Shown: positions 1-11,172, numbered from the stretch's first letter. The stretch: 64,000 nt of DNA from Piezodorus guildinii (GCA_023052935.1 CM041294.1:150870899-150934898), one strand, 5' to 3'. Translations and numbers: made by a program. Notes: generated from the sequence alone by a model not told the origin.

Positions 1-161
1 ACTATTGTTTTATTTATATTGAAATTATTTGTTTTATTATTACTATTTTTTATTATAAACTTATTATTCATGTTATTTTAGTTCAATTAATCAGCGGTAA
101 AAAATAACCCGTAGTGATAATATTAGCAATTTCAAAAAATATTTAGGCCACTCTTTTCAAA

Positions 162-235
162 GGCGCCGTGGCTTAGTTGGTTAAAGCGCCTGTCTAGTAA
201 ACAGGAGATCGTGAGTTCGAATCTCGCCGGTGCCT
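162..235 (+). tRNA. tRNA-Thr (AGT anticodon)
   Basis: The 74 bases fold as a standard cloverleaf. The 7-bp acceptor stem GGCGCCG pairs with CGGTGCC (one G-U). It has a D arm, an anticodon arm with loop CTAGTAA giving anticodon AGT, a 5-base variable loop, a T arm around GTTCGAAT, and discriminator T. It has no intron and no encoded CCA, as expected for a nuclear eukaryotic gene. A run of five T at 240-244 is a typical RNA polymerase III terminator. The intact stems suggest a functional gene rather than a SINE head. Confidence 0.95.
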
Positions 236-239
236 AAGA

Positions 240-244
240 TTTTT
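240..244 (+). terminator. Pol III terminator of tRNA-Thr
   Basis: TTTTT lies five bases after the tRNA 3' end, the usual place for an RNA polymerase III termination signal. Confidence 0.7.
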
Positions 245-1456
245 GTTAATTCAAAATTTTGAGTAATTTTAAATTTAAGTTAATACAATGATATAACATA
301 GTAATAAAAATTTTAAATTAACTTTTAAATATATTTGTCTTTATTTACTTCACCATATAATTGAGTTAAAAGTTTTCTGTCAGATTTAAGAACCTCTTCT
401 TTTGATGTATTTGATTTCGTGAAGCTATTATCGTGCTAGTATTTATTTTTACTTCAATACATTTTATGTAAATTAACCATAAGAACTGGTTATATGACGT
501 ATAATCCCAAAAAATCATTCAACAAATATATAAATCAGATTTATCATATTCTTTAAATCTGGTTTAAACCTAAATCATTATTAATTACTTTTTTTTTAAA
601 TAATATAAAGAAAACCTTTCAGAATTATGGTACAAAATTATTGAATGAATTATACTTTCTTGTTATTTATTTATTTTTATGACGTTTCGTAAGTCTCTCA
701 ATTTAAGACTAATTTATAATTATATTAAATAGGTTTAAAAATTTCGAAGTATTTAATTGTTATAGAATATATATATATATGATTTGCTGCAGATGGAATA
801 AAAAAGATAAAAAAAATTTTTATGTTCTTGATGATGAGAAAGTAACTCTTGAATCGTTTTATAACAGATATAATTAAATAACAAAAAGACTGAGAAATTC
901 AATAATTTTACATACAGAATTAATAATTAAGTGACAAGATAAATGAATCTTTAACTTATTTTATCACAATTTACCAATTTTATAAGTTAATTTATTTTCA
1001 TTAAATTCAATTTTCAATAACTAGTGCTATTTTTATTTTATTATATTTTCAATCTATTTATTTATTTCAATTATTAATTTATTTATTTTATTTTATTCCT
1101 CTTTCTTCTTATAAGTCGAAAATGGAATCTCTAGAGTCATAATACTAATAATAATTATGAGCCTATTATTGGGGATATTGTATTATACAGCTAAATTAAA
1201 ATAATTAAGTTATTTATTTATGTATATAAATTACATCTAAATATATTAAATAAATTGAATTTAAATTGGCTATGTATTATTATTTTATTTATTTTCAATG
1301 TAGCTTTATGATTGCTCTGAACGAAAAATCGACTGCTGACAATAATAAATATAATAATTTTAAATTAAAATAATTATTATTTGTAAATGCTGCTAAATGA
1401 GTTTAAATTATACACATTTTCCTGTTGAAACTTAACGTAATTAGTTAACTTTTTTT
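245..1456. other. AT-rich non-coding stretch
   Basis: Very AT-rich sequence with short (AT)n runs, for example near 768-780. I see no long open frame, RNA gene or recognisable element in it. Confidence 0.6.
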
Positions 1457-2009
1457 TTATGAATATATTATTCGGATCAGTCTCTTCTATTGTATTTATA
1501 TATTTATTTATCATAACATATAAAACATGATTATTAAAACATTACGTTTCGAGGTACCTTATGCCTCATCTTCAGATTTTCAAATATCATCTAAAATATA
1601 ATTGAATGAATATTATAAGCAACTATACATACATTATCAATAAATTAGAATCAATTTATCACTTAAAATATTTACAATCTGTTATAAAATGTTTTTATTA
1701 AAATTCTACTTACATTTATTTCCATATTATATCCCAATATAAGTCATTTAATATTGTAGTATTATTCATATTAAGTTCCTAGATATGAATAATTCTGTTG
1801 AAATAATTTATCTTTTCATTGTCACATATTAATTCTTTCAACATTTTGCTGCTATACACTTGCAACTATCATGTAGACTAAATTCGGATTTATCTAATTC
1901 CTATCTTGTACTATTCAATGTTTTCAAATATCCACAACATAATTTTTATCTAGGTTAGAGATTAATTATATATACACACATTATACTGTTCCGAATAATA
2001 TATTCATAA
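1457..2009. repeat. 553-bp inverted-repeat-bounded segment with Penelope-like/hammerhead-like motif
   Basis: A 24-base sequence at 1,457-1,480 (TTATGAATATATTATTCGGA plus four bases) recurs inverted at 1,986-2,009 with one mismatch, so the segment is bounded by inverted repeats. Inside, read on the minus strand around 1,545-1,576, are CTGAAGA, a short GAGG...CCTC stem and GAAAC, in the order of a hammerhead ribozyme core. Such motifs are known from Penelope-like retroelements. No coding sequence is present. It could be a small non-autonomous relic. The assignment is tentative because I could not form a convincing stem I. Confidence 0.35.
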
Positions 2010-2667
2010 CTTAAATTACTCTTCTATAATAGTAAGTGATATAAAACTTTTTTTTTTTTTTTGTAACTTTATAAAAAAGTTAAAATTAATTTTAACTACA
2101 GAGGTAAGTGAAAATCTTGTATGGGTACACTAGATGTCTTTACATATAAATCTGCTTGCATTCTAGCTTGACAAAAACTATGATTTTTACAAAAAAATGT
2201 ATAAAAACATTAAAAAAGTTTCACTTTAAAATATTATTATGAATTAATATTTTACATTTTCAACAATGTTAAATACTGCCGAATTATTATATTTCTTATC
2301 ACGCTATTATCAATCTATCTCATGGATTTTATTTACTTTGCACACCACTCCACAGTTCCAATAACAGATTACATCAGAAAAAAACGTGATTTCTGTTTCC
2401 GTAATTATTTTTTAAGAACCATGACGTCATTAATGACTCCTCATAAAATATAATCTTCTGTCATAATTTTTAAATCAATTGTTTATTAAGATTTCGAATG
2501 AGTTATGCAATTATGTTGATAAATCATTGTCAACAGAATCACCGAAAAGTAGATCAACTCGATTTCGTCAATGTTTAACTTGGCAGGCGACGAACTAACG
2601 ACGTTTTCGGTAAAACTTTAATAATATTTTCTACCTTTAAAAATAAAAATTGAGAAATAGTAATTTT
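2010..2667. other. AT-rich non-coding stretch
   Basis: No coding or RNA feature seen. A GAGGTAAGTGAAA stub near 2,100 resembles the REP-A 3' end, but too little surrounds it to call a copy. Confidence 0.5.
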
Positions 2668-2799
2668 GTGCGCCTATACGAGATTTTCACGTACACTCAT
2701 CGTTAAAATCAACTTAAACACTTTTAAATAAAGTTAGAGACTAATAAAGGTGAAATGATTACGTTGACTATCGCTAAAACACGTATTTCATTAAATAAT

Positions 2800-4150
2800 A
2801 ATAATAATAGGCTTAGCGAACCCGAAGGTTCGATGCCGATACCACCAAATTCCGCCTACACAGACTAGTCCAATGTTCACCACTCAAGCCCAAGCTCCCG
2901 AGATCAGCCTTAACGCAATCCTCCCATCTCCGCTTCGGCCTACCTTTCGGACGCCTACCAGTCGGATCAGCAAATACCAACTTTCTCGGAATCCGCTCGT
3001 CGTCGAGCCCAACTACTTTACTAGCCCATTTGAGTCTCCGCGATGCAATCAGCTCAATTATATCCACAGGATACAAGTTCCGCAATTCCGCGGTGTGCAA
3101 CCTTCTAAACTCCTCAGTGGCCTCATCTCTCTTCGGACCAAATATTTTACGCAATACCTTATTTTCGAAGACCTTAAGCCGTTGTTCATCCTTCAAAGTA
3201 AGCGGCCACGTTTCACATCCGTAAAGAACCGTTGGGAGAATAATAGTTTTATAAATTCTAATCTTTAAGTTTTTAGATAGAAGGCGCGAACTAAGTAACT
3301 TAGCAACTGAATAATAACACGCATTTCCCACCTTTAACCGGGACTATATTTCTTCCTGGATTTCATTTTTTCTAGTTATAATTGAACCTAAATACTTGAA
3401 TTTCTCTACGTGTTCAAAGGTATGACCTGATACATCAATATCACCAAGATCGACACCGTTTCTGCTACTAATCATATATTTCGTCTTATCGGTATTTAAT
3501 TCGAGTCCTATTTCTTTACCGGTTTTTATTAACACACTTGTATTTAGTTGTATGGTTTCCGTGTCTTCACCTAGCAGTACTAGATCATCGGCATACCCCA
3601 AAACCGGAATCTTGTCACCCATATTTAAGCCTTTCTCGGTACACATCACCTTTTCTTTGACATATTCTGAAGCTATATTAAATAACAAAGGTGAAAGGGA
3701 GTCACCCTTTTTCAAACCCGATCGCACGTCAAATCTCTCGGAGTAATTATGACCGATTCTAACTTTATGGAATGTTTCCGACAAACACATCTCTACTAGG
3801 TTTACTAACTTTCTAGGTATTCCCTGTTCAATCATGATGTTATATAGCTTCTGACGGTCTATCGAATCATAAGCCTTTTTAAAATCGATATAAAGTTGAT
3901 GGACTACACCGTTGTATTCCAATTTTTTCTCTAATATTTGATGTAAGGAAAATATTTGATCAATAGTCGAGCGATTCCGCCTAAAACCACATTGGTATCT
4001 CCGATAATTTCCTCAGCGTATTCCGTGATTCGGCTAGTTAGTATTGACGAGAATATTTTATAGCATACTGGGAGAAGAGAGATCCCACAATAGTTGTTAC
4101 AATCCGTCCTCGGTCCTTTTTTGTGAATCGGAATAAGTATTGATTCTTTC
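2800..4150 (-). mobile_element. 5'-truncated RTE-like non-LTR retrotransposon with target duplication
   Basis: The element is flanked by an 11-bp direct repeat, CATTAAATAAT, at 2,789-2,799 and 4,151-4,161. It ends (minus strand) in an ATTATTATTATT microsatellite tail rather than poly(A), as RTE-type LINEs often do. It is truncated 5' inside the reverse transcriptase: the first readable motif is the PIHKKG region near 4,140. It belongs to the same family as 41,275-42,356 and 47,325-48,048. Confidence 0.85.
2813..4141 (-). pseudogene. RTE-like reverse transcriptase, C-terminal part, broken
   Basis: Reading on the minus strand gives reverse transcriptase segments: the PIHKKG and GISLLP region, CGFRRNRST, an FIDFKKAYDS block (catalytic Asp), SGLKKGDSLSPLLF and GYADDLVLLG (YADD box). 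The C-terminal domain follows, with YGCETWPLTL, FGPKRDE and GRRPKGRPKRRWED. The frame is broken near 4,000 by a one-base shift just before CGFRR, and at 3,341-3,343 by an in-frame TAG between QEEI and SRLK. In the second copy (41,275-42,356) a Lys codon stands at that site. The endonuclease domain is absent through 5' truncation. The enzyme would have made element cDNA at a nicked chromosomal target; this copy cannot. The clade call RTE rests on these motifs and the microsatellite tail. Confidence 0.85.
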
Positions 4151-4540
4151 CATTAAATAATATGTTATATTATTTTCTCCGAAATTCAATTAATTTTATC
4201 AACTTTTCATTACTCTCTATTTCAGCCGTTTTTTGAGAAAATCGCAAAAATATGCAAAATGCAAGGCATAAAGTAGTATTTCTGGTAAGCCCATTATTAA
4301 GGTGTAACATCTCAGGTTCATACACTCCTAAAATATGACGTTTTCGATCTAGATTTACTACGAACACAGACTATTTTGCAGAACTTGGTCCATTTAATCT
4401 CAGGAGACCCTAAACGTATGTGTATTTCTGGTGAAAACGTGAATTCGAAAATGTTTTGTGATCGTTTTACTTTCCCTTACTATATATATATATATATATT
4501 TCAAATAAAGGTAAGTGATAGTGATAGAATATCTGATTTA

Positions 4541-5114
4541 TGAATCTTAATTTTTTTTTTTTTTTTTTGACATTGCGCACGAATGGAATGATTTGAGACG
4601 TTGATTTCCCAAATTTCATGAGATATTTTACAAAATTGATATTTTAAATTATTTGTATTCTCATAATCTAGTTTTATCAAAACTTCTATTTAATTTTTAT
4701 CTAATGACACTCAAGTCCTTTAAAAACGCAATATTTTTCAAAGGTACTAATTACTCATTTAGTTTCTTTCTACAGCATACTAAAACATTTTATTGAAATA
4801 GTGTCATTAATGAAGTAAAAAGAAAAATTCTAGATTTTAATGTGAAAAGAATTATAAAAGGTAGTTTAATAATATAATAATGAGAGAATTTCGCCCTTTC
4901 TGTATTATTTAATAGAATGGATATAGTATTTTTTTGGAAATCATTTAATAAATTCGCACATTTACGTCGTATAAGAGTTGTTACTAAATACAACGATCAT
5001 GTTTGCAAGCTAAAACGTACTAAATGAATATGGGGTATATCTACCTCTTCTAGTTTGCAAGTGTGGATTTAACGGAATGGAATTAGGATCTATCACAAAG
5101 CAATAACTTATTTT
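4541..5114. other. Non-coding stretch
   Basis: AT-rich, with a T17 run at 4,552-4,568. I see no gene or recognisable element. Confidence 0.5.
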
Positions 5115-5200
5115 AAAAAATCTACTGCGCACAACACACGACTTTCACTTCCTTCCGTTGTTAACATTAATTTAAGAATTTTCAAAAAAACTTGGAGATG
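5115..5200 (-). repeat. REP-A 3'-end stub
   Basis: Minus-strand REP-A 3' terminus: the complement of AGTGAAAGTCGTGTGTTG then GCGCAGTAGATTTTT. About 85 bases remain, abutting the next REP-A copy head to tail. Confidence 0.6.
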
Positions 5201-6154
5201 AAAAAATCTGGTGCGGGCAACACACGACTTTCACTTACCTCGATTTTTAAAATCAATGAAAGAATTTTCAAATACAGTTAGAGATAAAAATACGTGAAAG
5301 GAATTAATCAAATTGAATTTATATAGAAACATGTGTTTTATTAAAAAAATCTATTATATTATTATATAAAATAATCAGTTAGTTTTATCTTCTTCTCATC
5401 ACTCTCTATTAACTTCTAAAACCTCGTGTATGAGATGAAATTTTTTCTAAAATCTTTAGCTTTCCAACGTATATTATTATAATAAGTATAATACATGTAT
5501 ATTACTGCTCTTATGTTCAAAAACGAAAAATTGCATTAAAGAAATATTTTTTCTGTTTTCTCCTTTAGTTGAGTATCGAATTTATTCAATTTATATATTT
5601 ACCTGTTTTTCATCAGCGTTAACAAGATAATCTAGTTATAAAATATCGGCATTTAAGCCCTGTCAAACCATTTTTATCCAAATAAAACCTACATGATATT
5701 AAAGCCTATTAAATTTTACATCGAGTTTAATCAATGATATAGCGAGTTTAATCAAAATCGTCGGAACCGTTTTCGAGAAAATGGAAAAAAGGTGCAAAAT
5801 GCATGGTATAAAGTGCCTCATCTGGTAAGCTCATTTTGATGAAAAAAGTTTTGTCACGTCTCGGACGTATATTTGTCTTTTTTAATTTTTTTTTTTTTAA
5901 TTTTATTTATTGAGAAATATTACAATCTGTCCAATTCAGGACATTTTTAATAGTGATAACGTACAACATTCATACTACATTCACACGATATATACAAAAC
6001 TATAAATTTATATAATAATAATAATAAAATATACATATATACAAAATAAAATCAATAAAAATATATACAATAATCACTCATACCTATATACAATTCACAA
6101 GCATACAGCACGTGAGTGGAGAATCTAGCCAATGCTAGAACGCCAATATACATG

Positions 6155-8839
6155 TTATAAGAGGTCACGAGGCCACTGCCGTTTCAACCTTCTAGGTGGG
6201 TTGTATGGATGGGTGGGGCTGGATAGGGATTGAGCTAGAGGATTAGGATGATGAATGAGTTTCTGGTGGAATTTGGAAAATTTGGATGGAATCAGGTCTG
6301 AAATAAAAGGAACATTAAGGTCGTGGTGCAAGGTATAGTTGGAAACATAATAAGGAGCATTTACTATTGTACGGAGGACTTTGGATTGAAAGGATTGAAT
6401 GCGTTTGATGTTAGTACGTTTAGCTGTCCCCCACAGTTCAAGTCCGTAGGTCCAGATGGGCTTCAGTATTGTCCTGTAGATTAATAATTTGTTGTCAACT
6501 GTAAGTTCAGATTTTCTGTTGAGTAGTCGGTGTAACTGTCCGAATCGTCGGTTGAGTTCTTGTCTTTTAAGTCTTGTATGTGGGTTCCAAGTCAATCTTT
6601 TGTCTAATAATAAGCCGAGATACCGGACTGTATCTGAAGGAGGAATTGGAATGGAATTGAAGTAAACTGGCGGACAGGAGTTTCGTCGAAGAGTGAAGGT
6701 TACGTGTTTGCATTTGGCTTCGTTCACCTTTATGCGCCAAGCATTACACCAGTCTTCGATAAGAGAAAGGTGTCTTTGCAGGTTTAAGGATGCTGTTTCA
6801 GGATTGGAACTGGATGATAGGATGGCGGTGTCGTCTGCAAAAGTTGCCAGAAAGGTATCAGGATGTGTGGGAATATCAGCAGTGTAAAGGATGTAGAGGA
6901 CGGGTCCCAAGACGCTGCCTTGAGGAACACCGGCCTCAACGGGATAAAGGTTTGAAAATTCTACACCACAGCGAACGCGGAAGGAACGGTTTGAGAGATA
7001 GGATCGGAGAATGAGGTATAGAGATTGGGGTAAATGGGTTTTCAGCTTGAAGAGTAATCCAGTGTGCCATACCCGGTCAAAAGCTTGCGCAATGTCCAGA
7101 AACACACCAGAACAATACTCTTTGCATTCAAGAGCTGAGGAAATATGGTCTACAACTCGAAGCCCCTGTTGAACTGTGGAATGCTGAGGACGGAATCCAA
7201 ACTGATGGGAAGGAAGATTTTGAGATTCTAATATGGGTAGGATACGTTTAAGAAGAAGCCTTTCGAAGATTTTTGAGAGGATGGGGAGTAGACTAATAGG
7301 CCTGTAGGATAAAGTGTTGTTGGAAGGTTTGCCTGGTTTTAGAAAAAGAATGATAGTGGAATGTTTCCATAACAGAGGAAAATAGGTGGTGCGTAGGATG
7401 CAGTTGTAAATATAAGTAAGGAATATAATAGCTTTTTGCGGAAGTTGTTGGAGGATCTGGGGAGTAAGGAGATCGTGTCCAGGAGATTTACGGAGGGTAA
7501 GTTTTTGGAGAAGATATTTGACCTCAGAGGGATTAATAGCTTTAGGAGGTAGGGAAAGTGGAATCGGTGACATAAGAAAGTCTTGCACTATTGCGGTGTG
7601 ATTGGCGTGGGATTCCGGGTGAGGAGTGAAAACTTTGGAGAGGTGTGTGGCGAATTCCTCGGCTTTATCTTCATCAGACGCAGCCCAGGAGTCATCACCA
7701 CGTCGGAGAGGATGGGAAACTTGATGGTATTTTAGGATCTTTTTCGTGACATTCCACAGGGAATTATCACGAGCTGATAGAGAGGAGAGGTAGGAATTAA
7801 AGGACTGGGAACGGAAGGTCGCCAACTCCCTCTTCAATTGTCTACAATAGAAGTTATAGGAGCGGCGATCTGTTGGGTGTCGGGTGTGCTGCCATAATGA
7901 TCTTGCTCGGCGTTTGGTATGGATGAGGTCTATAATATGTTGTGGAAAATTATTTTGGTGAGGATTTATATTGGGGTGTTTAGGAGAGGAGGCAGTCCAG
8001 ACAGCTTGTTGGATGGCGGTGGTAAAGGAATAGACGGATTTATCTAGGTCATCTGGGGTTTTGAGGGTTACTCTGAGGTCAATATTATCGGTCAGGATTT
8101 GGCGGAAAAGGTTCCAGTTGACAGGGCCTCGGATGAATGATGGTGGAATGGGTTTTGGAATTGGTGTGAGAGATACTTTTAGGATCAGTGGACTATGGTC
8201 TGAGGATAGTTCGTCAAGGCGAGTTACAGAAAAGTTGAGGGAGCCTAATCCGCTGTGGATAAAGAAGTCGAGGATGTCAGGATTGCGGTTAGGATCGGTT
8301 GGCCAGTAGGTAGGGGAGTCAGGAGGCAGGATATTAAAATTTCGGGAGTTGAGTGCAGACAGCAAATTTCGTCCCCGAGAGTTCGTGGTTCTGGAACCCC
8401 ACTGCTGATGCTTGGCGTTTAAGTCTGCACCCAGAATGAAACGATTTCCTAAGGAATCCAGGAAGGATACAAATTCGGAATTGGAAATGGAATGTTTAGG
8501 AGGGCAGTATGCAGATGTGAGGGTTACCGGAAAGGAAAAAGTCTTGATTACTATGGCTGTGGCTTGTAGGAAATCATAGGTGGGAAGTGGGAGTAAATGA
8601 TGAGAGAGGGATTGGTGGACAATGATAGCAGAACCGGCATGGGCTTTGCCGTCTGAGTGGTCAGTACGGTATGTGATGTATTGCGGTATTTTGAAGTACT
8701 GTTTAGTCGTTAGTCTTGTTTCAGTTATAAGTGCAACATCGATTGTTTTGTCTTGCAACAACGCTGTCAGTTCGTCAGTATGATTTCTAACACCATTCGC
8801 ATTCCAAAGGAGAATGGATAAGGAGTTAGGTGAATTCAT
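6155..8839 (-). CDS. Jockey-A copy 1 ORF2: endonuclease-reverse transcriptase
   Basis: An intact 894-residue protein. The N-terminal apurinic-type endonuclease (1-220) shows WNANGV (Asn13), LITETRL (Glu40), SAYCPP, GADLNAKH (Asp139, Asn141) and SSDHSP (Asp214, His215). These residues nick the target. The reverse transcriptase (about 440-720) shows FLKPGKP, SYRPISLLP, GFRPQHST, FLDIAQAFDRVW (Asp582), AGVPQGSVLGP and FADD (667-670). The C-terminal part (ELWGTAKR, APYYVSNY, PRRLKRQW) is typical of insect Jockey-clade elements. There is no RNase H domain. Translation probably depends on ORF1 termination at the abutting TAA. No frame lesion is seen, so it may be active. Confidence 0.95.
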   Translation of the reverse strand: MNSPNSLSILLWNANGVRNHTDELTALLQDKTIDVALITETRLTTKQYFKIPQYITYRTDHSDGKAHAGSAIIVHQSLSHHLLPLPTYDFLQATAIVIKTFSFPVTLTSAYCPPKHSISNSEFVSFLDSLGNRFILGADLNAKHQQWGSRTTNSRGRNLLSALNSRNFNILPPDSPTYWPTDPNRNPDILDFFIHSGLGSLNFSVTRLDELSSDHSPLILKVSLTPIPKPIPPSFIRGPVNWNLFRQILTDNIDLRVTLKTPDDLDKSVYSFTTAIQQAVWTASSPKHPNINPHQNNFPQHIIDLIHTKRRARSLWQHTRHPTDRRSYNFYCRQLKRELATFRSQSFNSYLSSLSARDNSLWNVTKKILKYHQVSHPLRRGDDSWAASDEDKAEEFATHLSKVFTPHPESHANHTAIVQDFLMSPIPLSLPPKAINPSEVKYLLQKLTLRKSPGHDLLTPQILQQLPQKAIIFLTYIYNCILRTTYFPLLWKHSTIILFLKPGKPSNNTLSYRPISLLPILSKIFERLLLKRILPILESQNLPSHQFGFRPQHSTVQQGLRVVDHISSALECKEYCSGVFLDIAQAFDRVWHTGLLFKLKTHLPQSLYLILRSYLSNRSFRVRCGVEFSNLYPVEAGVPQGSVLGPVLYILYTADIPTHPDTFLATFADDTAILSSSSNPETASLNLQRHLSLIEDWCNAWRIKVNEAKCKHVTFTLRRNSCPPVYFNSIPIPPSDTVRYLGLLLDKRLTWNPHTRLKRQELNRRFGQLHRLLNRKSELTVDNKLLIYRTILKPIWTYGLELWGTAKRTNIKRIQSFQSKVLRTIVNAPYYVSNYTLHHDLNVPFISDLIPSKFSKFHQKLIHHPNPLAQSLSSPTHPYNPPRRLKRQWPRDLL

Positions 8840-10135
8840 TTAAGGATTTTTCAAGGCAGGGATTAGATTTGATACTAGATTTGTAAGGAGTGATATAAGC
8901 GGCATAACAAGAGATTTGATTTCGGAGATGAACGATGTCATTAGACTGGTAAGATCTGTGACGTTTGATGGTGGAGGGATATGAGAAATTTGATGTTGAG
9001 GAGTTTTTTGAAGATTAGGTAAACTTTGAGGGATAGATTGTTGTACAATAGATTGAGAAAGTTGAGGAAAAAGTTGTTCCGGCAGTGCCTCGACTTCATG
9101 ATTCTGGTTTCCACCTCCAAGCAAGTGGGCAAATGATACGTTAGAATTTACAAGTTTAGATGGTTCTCTTCTGCTTCTGGTTGGTACAGCTGTTTCATTC
9201 GGATCCTGAGGTTTTTGGTATCTGGTTTTGAGTTTCTTGTAGATTTCACATCCCTTGTAGTTAGCCGGGTGGTCCTTGAGGCACAGAGCACATACAGCGG
9301 GTGTAGATCTTGATCTTGTACATTCTTCGGTTTTATGCTGTTCACCGCATTTCACACAGCGTGGTATGTGATGGCAATAACTTTTGGTATGACCATATGC
9401 CTGACAGTTATGACACTGAACTATTTCCCTCTTTGTGTAAGGTTTTTCAACTTTTACACGGGTATAGTACAGTCTACTGAGGTCATAGATTTTTTCGACT
9501 CCTGCTGATGGTTCCAAGTCCACGAAGAATAGAGGCAGTGGACTTTTATCTTTTAGAACGTTGGTGACTTGCCTCACTTGGAATCCTAATTCTGTCAGTT
9601 CTTCTTTGATAGCTTCAACGGGTGTTGAGGAATGTAGGTTTCTGATTACGACCCTTAATGCTCTCTCCTGGTGCAGCTGATAAGTATGAATGTCAGCTTT
9701 GGTCTCAGTCAGATATTTTACAATCTTTCTGTAGGTTTCAGCAGTAGACGGAGATATTTTAGTATCATTGGTTCTACTTATACAATAATAACTATCAGGA
9801 TCAGTTACTTTGTTTAAATGCGCACACATCAGTTTAAAATTTTTAATATTTTTAACAAATATTGGTGGAGGTAGTGGTTCCCTGGGTATAGGAGAAGATT
9901 GCATGGTTTCTTTTTCATTTTGGAGGATCTCAAATGGATTCGGTGTAAAAAACGGGGATTCATCAGTTATTCCTTGTGATGATGTGCTGGGCTGTGGTTC
10001 AGATCCTAATGAGGTAGCTGACGCGGTCGCTGGTGGAATTATTTTTTTATTTTGTTCACGGCGGGGTCTCTGTTTTGTAGGAGACGAGTTAGAACCTGCA
10101 GATCTAGATCTTTTACTTGCAGACTTTGAGGACAT
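8840..10135 (-). CDS. Jockey-A copy 1 ORF1: Gag-like RNA-binding protein
   Basis: A 431-residue protein starting MSSKSASKRS. The frame is open ten codons further upstream, but only from a TTG, so the ATG at 10,135 is the likely start. Order of parts: a basic, Ser-rich N-terminus (1-50); a region about 110-235 with the spacing of the PRE_C2HC domain of Jockey Gags; then three zinc knuckles. These are CHNCQAYGHTKSYC (241-254), CVKCGEQHKTEEC (260-272) and a CX2CX3HX6C form (about 282-296). A low-complexity Gln/Pro/Ser tail ends in hydrophobic residues. Family members coat the element RNA and help carry it to the nucleus. The stop TAA directly abuts the ORF2 ATG in the same frame. No lesion is visible. 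Confidence 0.93.
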   Translation of the reverse strand: MSSKSASKRSRSAGSNSSPTKQRPRREQNKKIIPPATASATSLGSEPQPSTSSQGITDESPFFTPNPFEILQNEKETMQSSPIPREPLPPPIFVKNIKNFKLMCAHLNKVTDPDSYYCISRTNDTKISPSTAETYRKIVKYLTETKADIHTYQLHQERALRVVIRNLHSSTPVEAIKEELTELGFQVRQVTNVLKDKSPLPLFFVDLEPSAGVEKIYDLSRLYYTRVKVEKPYTKREIVQCHNCQAYGHTKSYCHHIPRCVKCGEQHKTEECTRSRSTPAVCALCLKDHPANYKGCEIYKKLKTRYQKPQDPNETAVPTRSRREPSKLVNSNVSFAHLLGGGNQNHEVEALPEQLFPQLSQSIVQQSIPQSLPNLQKTPQHQISHIPPPSNVTDLTSLMTSFISEIKSLVMPLISLLTNLVSNLIPALKNP

Positions 10136-10500
10136 GACTTGATGAAAATATCGAAATTTCTCCAATATTCACTGCCGTAGTATTCCTGAGGTCTAGTGAT
10201 GTTCTCCAGACTGAATTCAAGCGAATTCCTACTGAAAAAAGCAAAATCTGAGAGACGATGTAACGTATGACTGTTATCATCGAGCGCATCAGCTGATATA
10301 TTTGTCTTAAATATGAAATTTCAGTTTCATAGGACTTATCGTTTCCGCCCGGGAGTTACCACACACACAGACCTTTTTGCGAGACTTGGTTATTTGGACT
10401 CAGGGGACCCTAAAACGTCTATTTCCGTTGAAAACTGGAATTCGAAAATTTTCACGATCGCAATACTTCCCCTTACTATATATAGTAAGTGAAAGTAAAA

Positions 10501-11172
10501 AGATCAAGGGATTAATTACATAAAGTTTCGATAGAAACATGTGTTTGTTTTATTAAATAATCTATTATATTTTTATCTACAACAATCAGTCAGTTTTATT
10601 GGTTTTTCATTACTCTCCATTAACTTTTACTGATCCGAGTATTAGATAATATTTTTCTAAAATCTTTTACTTTCCAATGCTAAATTATACATCTGTATTA
10701 TTATCCTCAATATGTTTAAAAACACAAAAATTTCAATAACAAATATTTTTGCACTTTTCACTTTTAGTTGTTAATCAAATTCGCTCAACTTGCATATTAA
10801 GCTGTTATTATTCAATTGTAACAAGATAATATGCCTAATTTTATGAAATCTACAAAATTAAAGGTACTTTAGAGGAATAAAATTTAAAATATCGGCATTT
10901 AAGCCCTATTAGACTATTTCAATGAGAATGAAACCTACATCAAATCGAGGCCCATTAAATTCTAGATCGATGTAGTGAGTTTAATCAAAATCGTTGGAGC
11001 CATTTTTGAGTAAATGGACTTACCACAAACACATAAACATTTTTGTGGGACATGGTCATTTGGACTCAGGGGTCCCTAAAATGTGTATTTCCGTTGAAAG
11101 CTGTAATTCGAAAATTGTCACGATCGAAATACAATTCCTCACTGTATATTTCATAAATAGATAAGTAAAAGA
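10501..11172 (-). repeat. REP-A copy in tandem with the previous one
   Basis: A second minus-strand REP-A copy. Its 5' end is near 11,172 (a degenerate ACTTATC...GAAATATACAGTGAGG type). It carries the GGACTCAGGGGTCCC-type block, the GTTTAATCAAAATCG block (minus-strand complement) and the ATCGGCATTTAAGCCC block. It lacks the last about 60 bases and directly abuts the 5' end of the next copy at 10,500. Confidence 0.75.

Larger units (their letters stand above)
2668..4540 (-). repeat. REP-A copy, split by an RTE-like insertion
   Basis: REP-A-like sequence occupies 2,668-2,799 (3' end) and 4,162-4,540 (5' part with the CCTTACTATATATAT...GGTAAGTGA-type end). The RTE-like element at 2,800-4,150 lies between them. 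The junction sits inside a stretch (ATTATTTAAT before a GTTTTA-type run) that is continuous in other REP-A copies, for example at 31,800. This supports a single interrupted repeat. Divergence is substantial and no protein is encoded. Confidence 0.65.
5880..10296 (-). mobile_element. Full-length Jockey-like non-LTR retrotransposon, Jockey-A copy 1
   Basis: A complete two-ORF LINE on the minus strand, flanked by the perfect 12-bp duplication TATATTTGTCTT at 5,868-5,879 and 10,297-10,308. The 5' end begins TCAGCTGATGCGCTCGATGA. A leader of about 160 bases precedes ORF1; ORF2 follows at once, then a 3'UTR of about 270 bases ending in an A-rich tail near 5,880-5,910. Both ORFs are open. Compared with copy 3 (42,701-47,303), proteins differ at only about ten or so positions each, so both insertions are young. 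This copy lacks the 177-base intron-like segment of copy 3. Confidence 0.95.
5201..10500 (-). repeat. REP-A copy, split by Jockey-A copy 1
   Basis: The 3' half (5,201-5,879) and 5' end (10,297-10,500) of one REP-A copy are separated by a Jockey insertion. The repeat starts (minus strand) ACTTTCACTTACTATATATA at 10,496. It ends with GTAAGTGAAAGTCGTGTGTT and GCCCGCACCAGATTTTTT at 5,201. The 12-bp Jockey target duplication lies within it. Removing the Jockey restores the order seen in the complete copies at 13,373-14,227 and 49,943-50,849. Confidence 0.85.

Noticed and set aside
3552..3746. Frames on the opposite strand of the RT genes (for example plus-strand frames at 2,873-3,268 and 41,347-41,742)
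   Set aside because: They are shadows of the minus-strand reverse transcriptase sequence and have no independent features.
10136..10165. N-terminal extension of Jockey-A copy 1 ORF1 to 10,165
   Set aside because: The codon there is TTG. The extension spans the leader/intron joint; the first ATG in frame is at 10,135.
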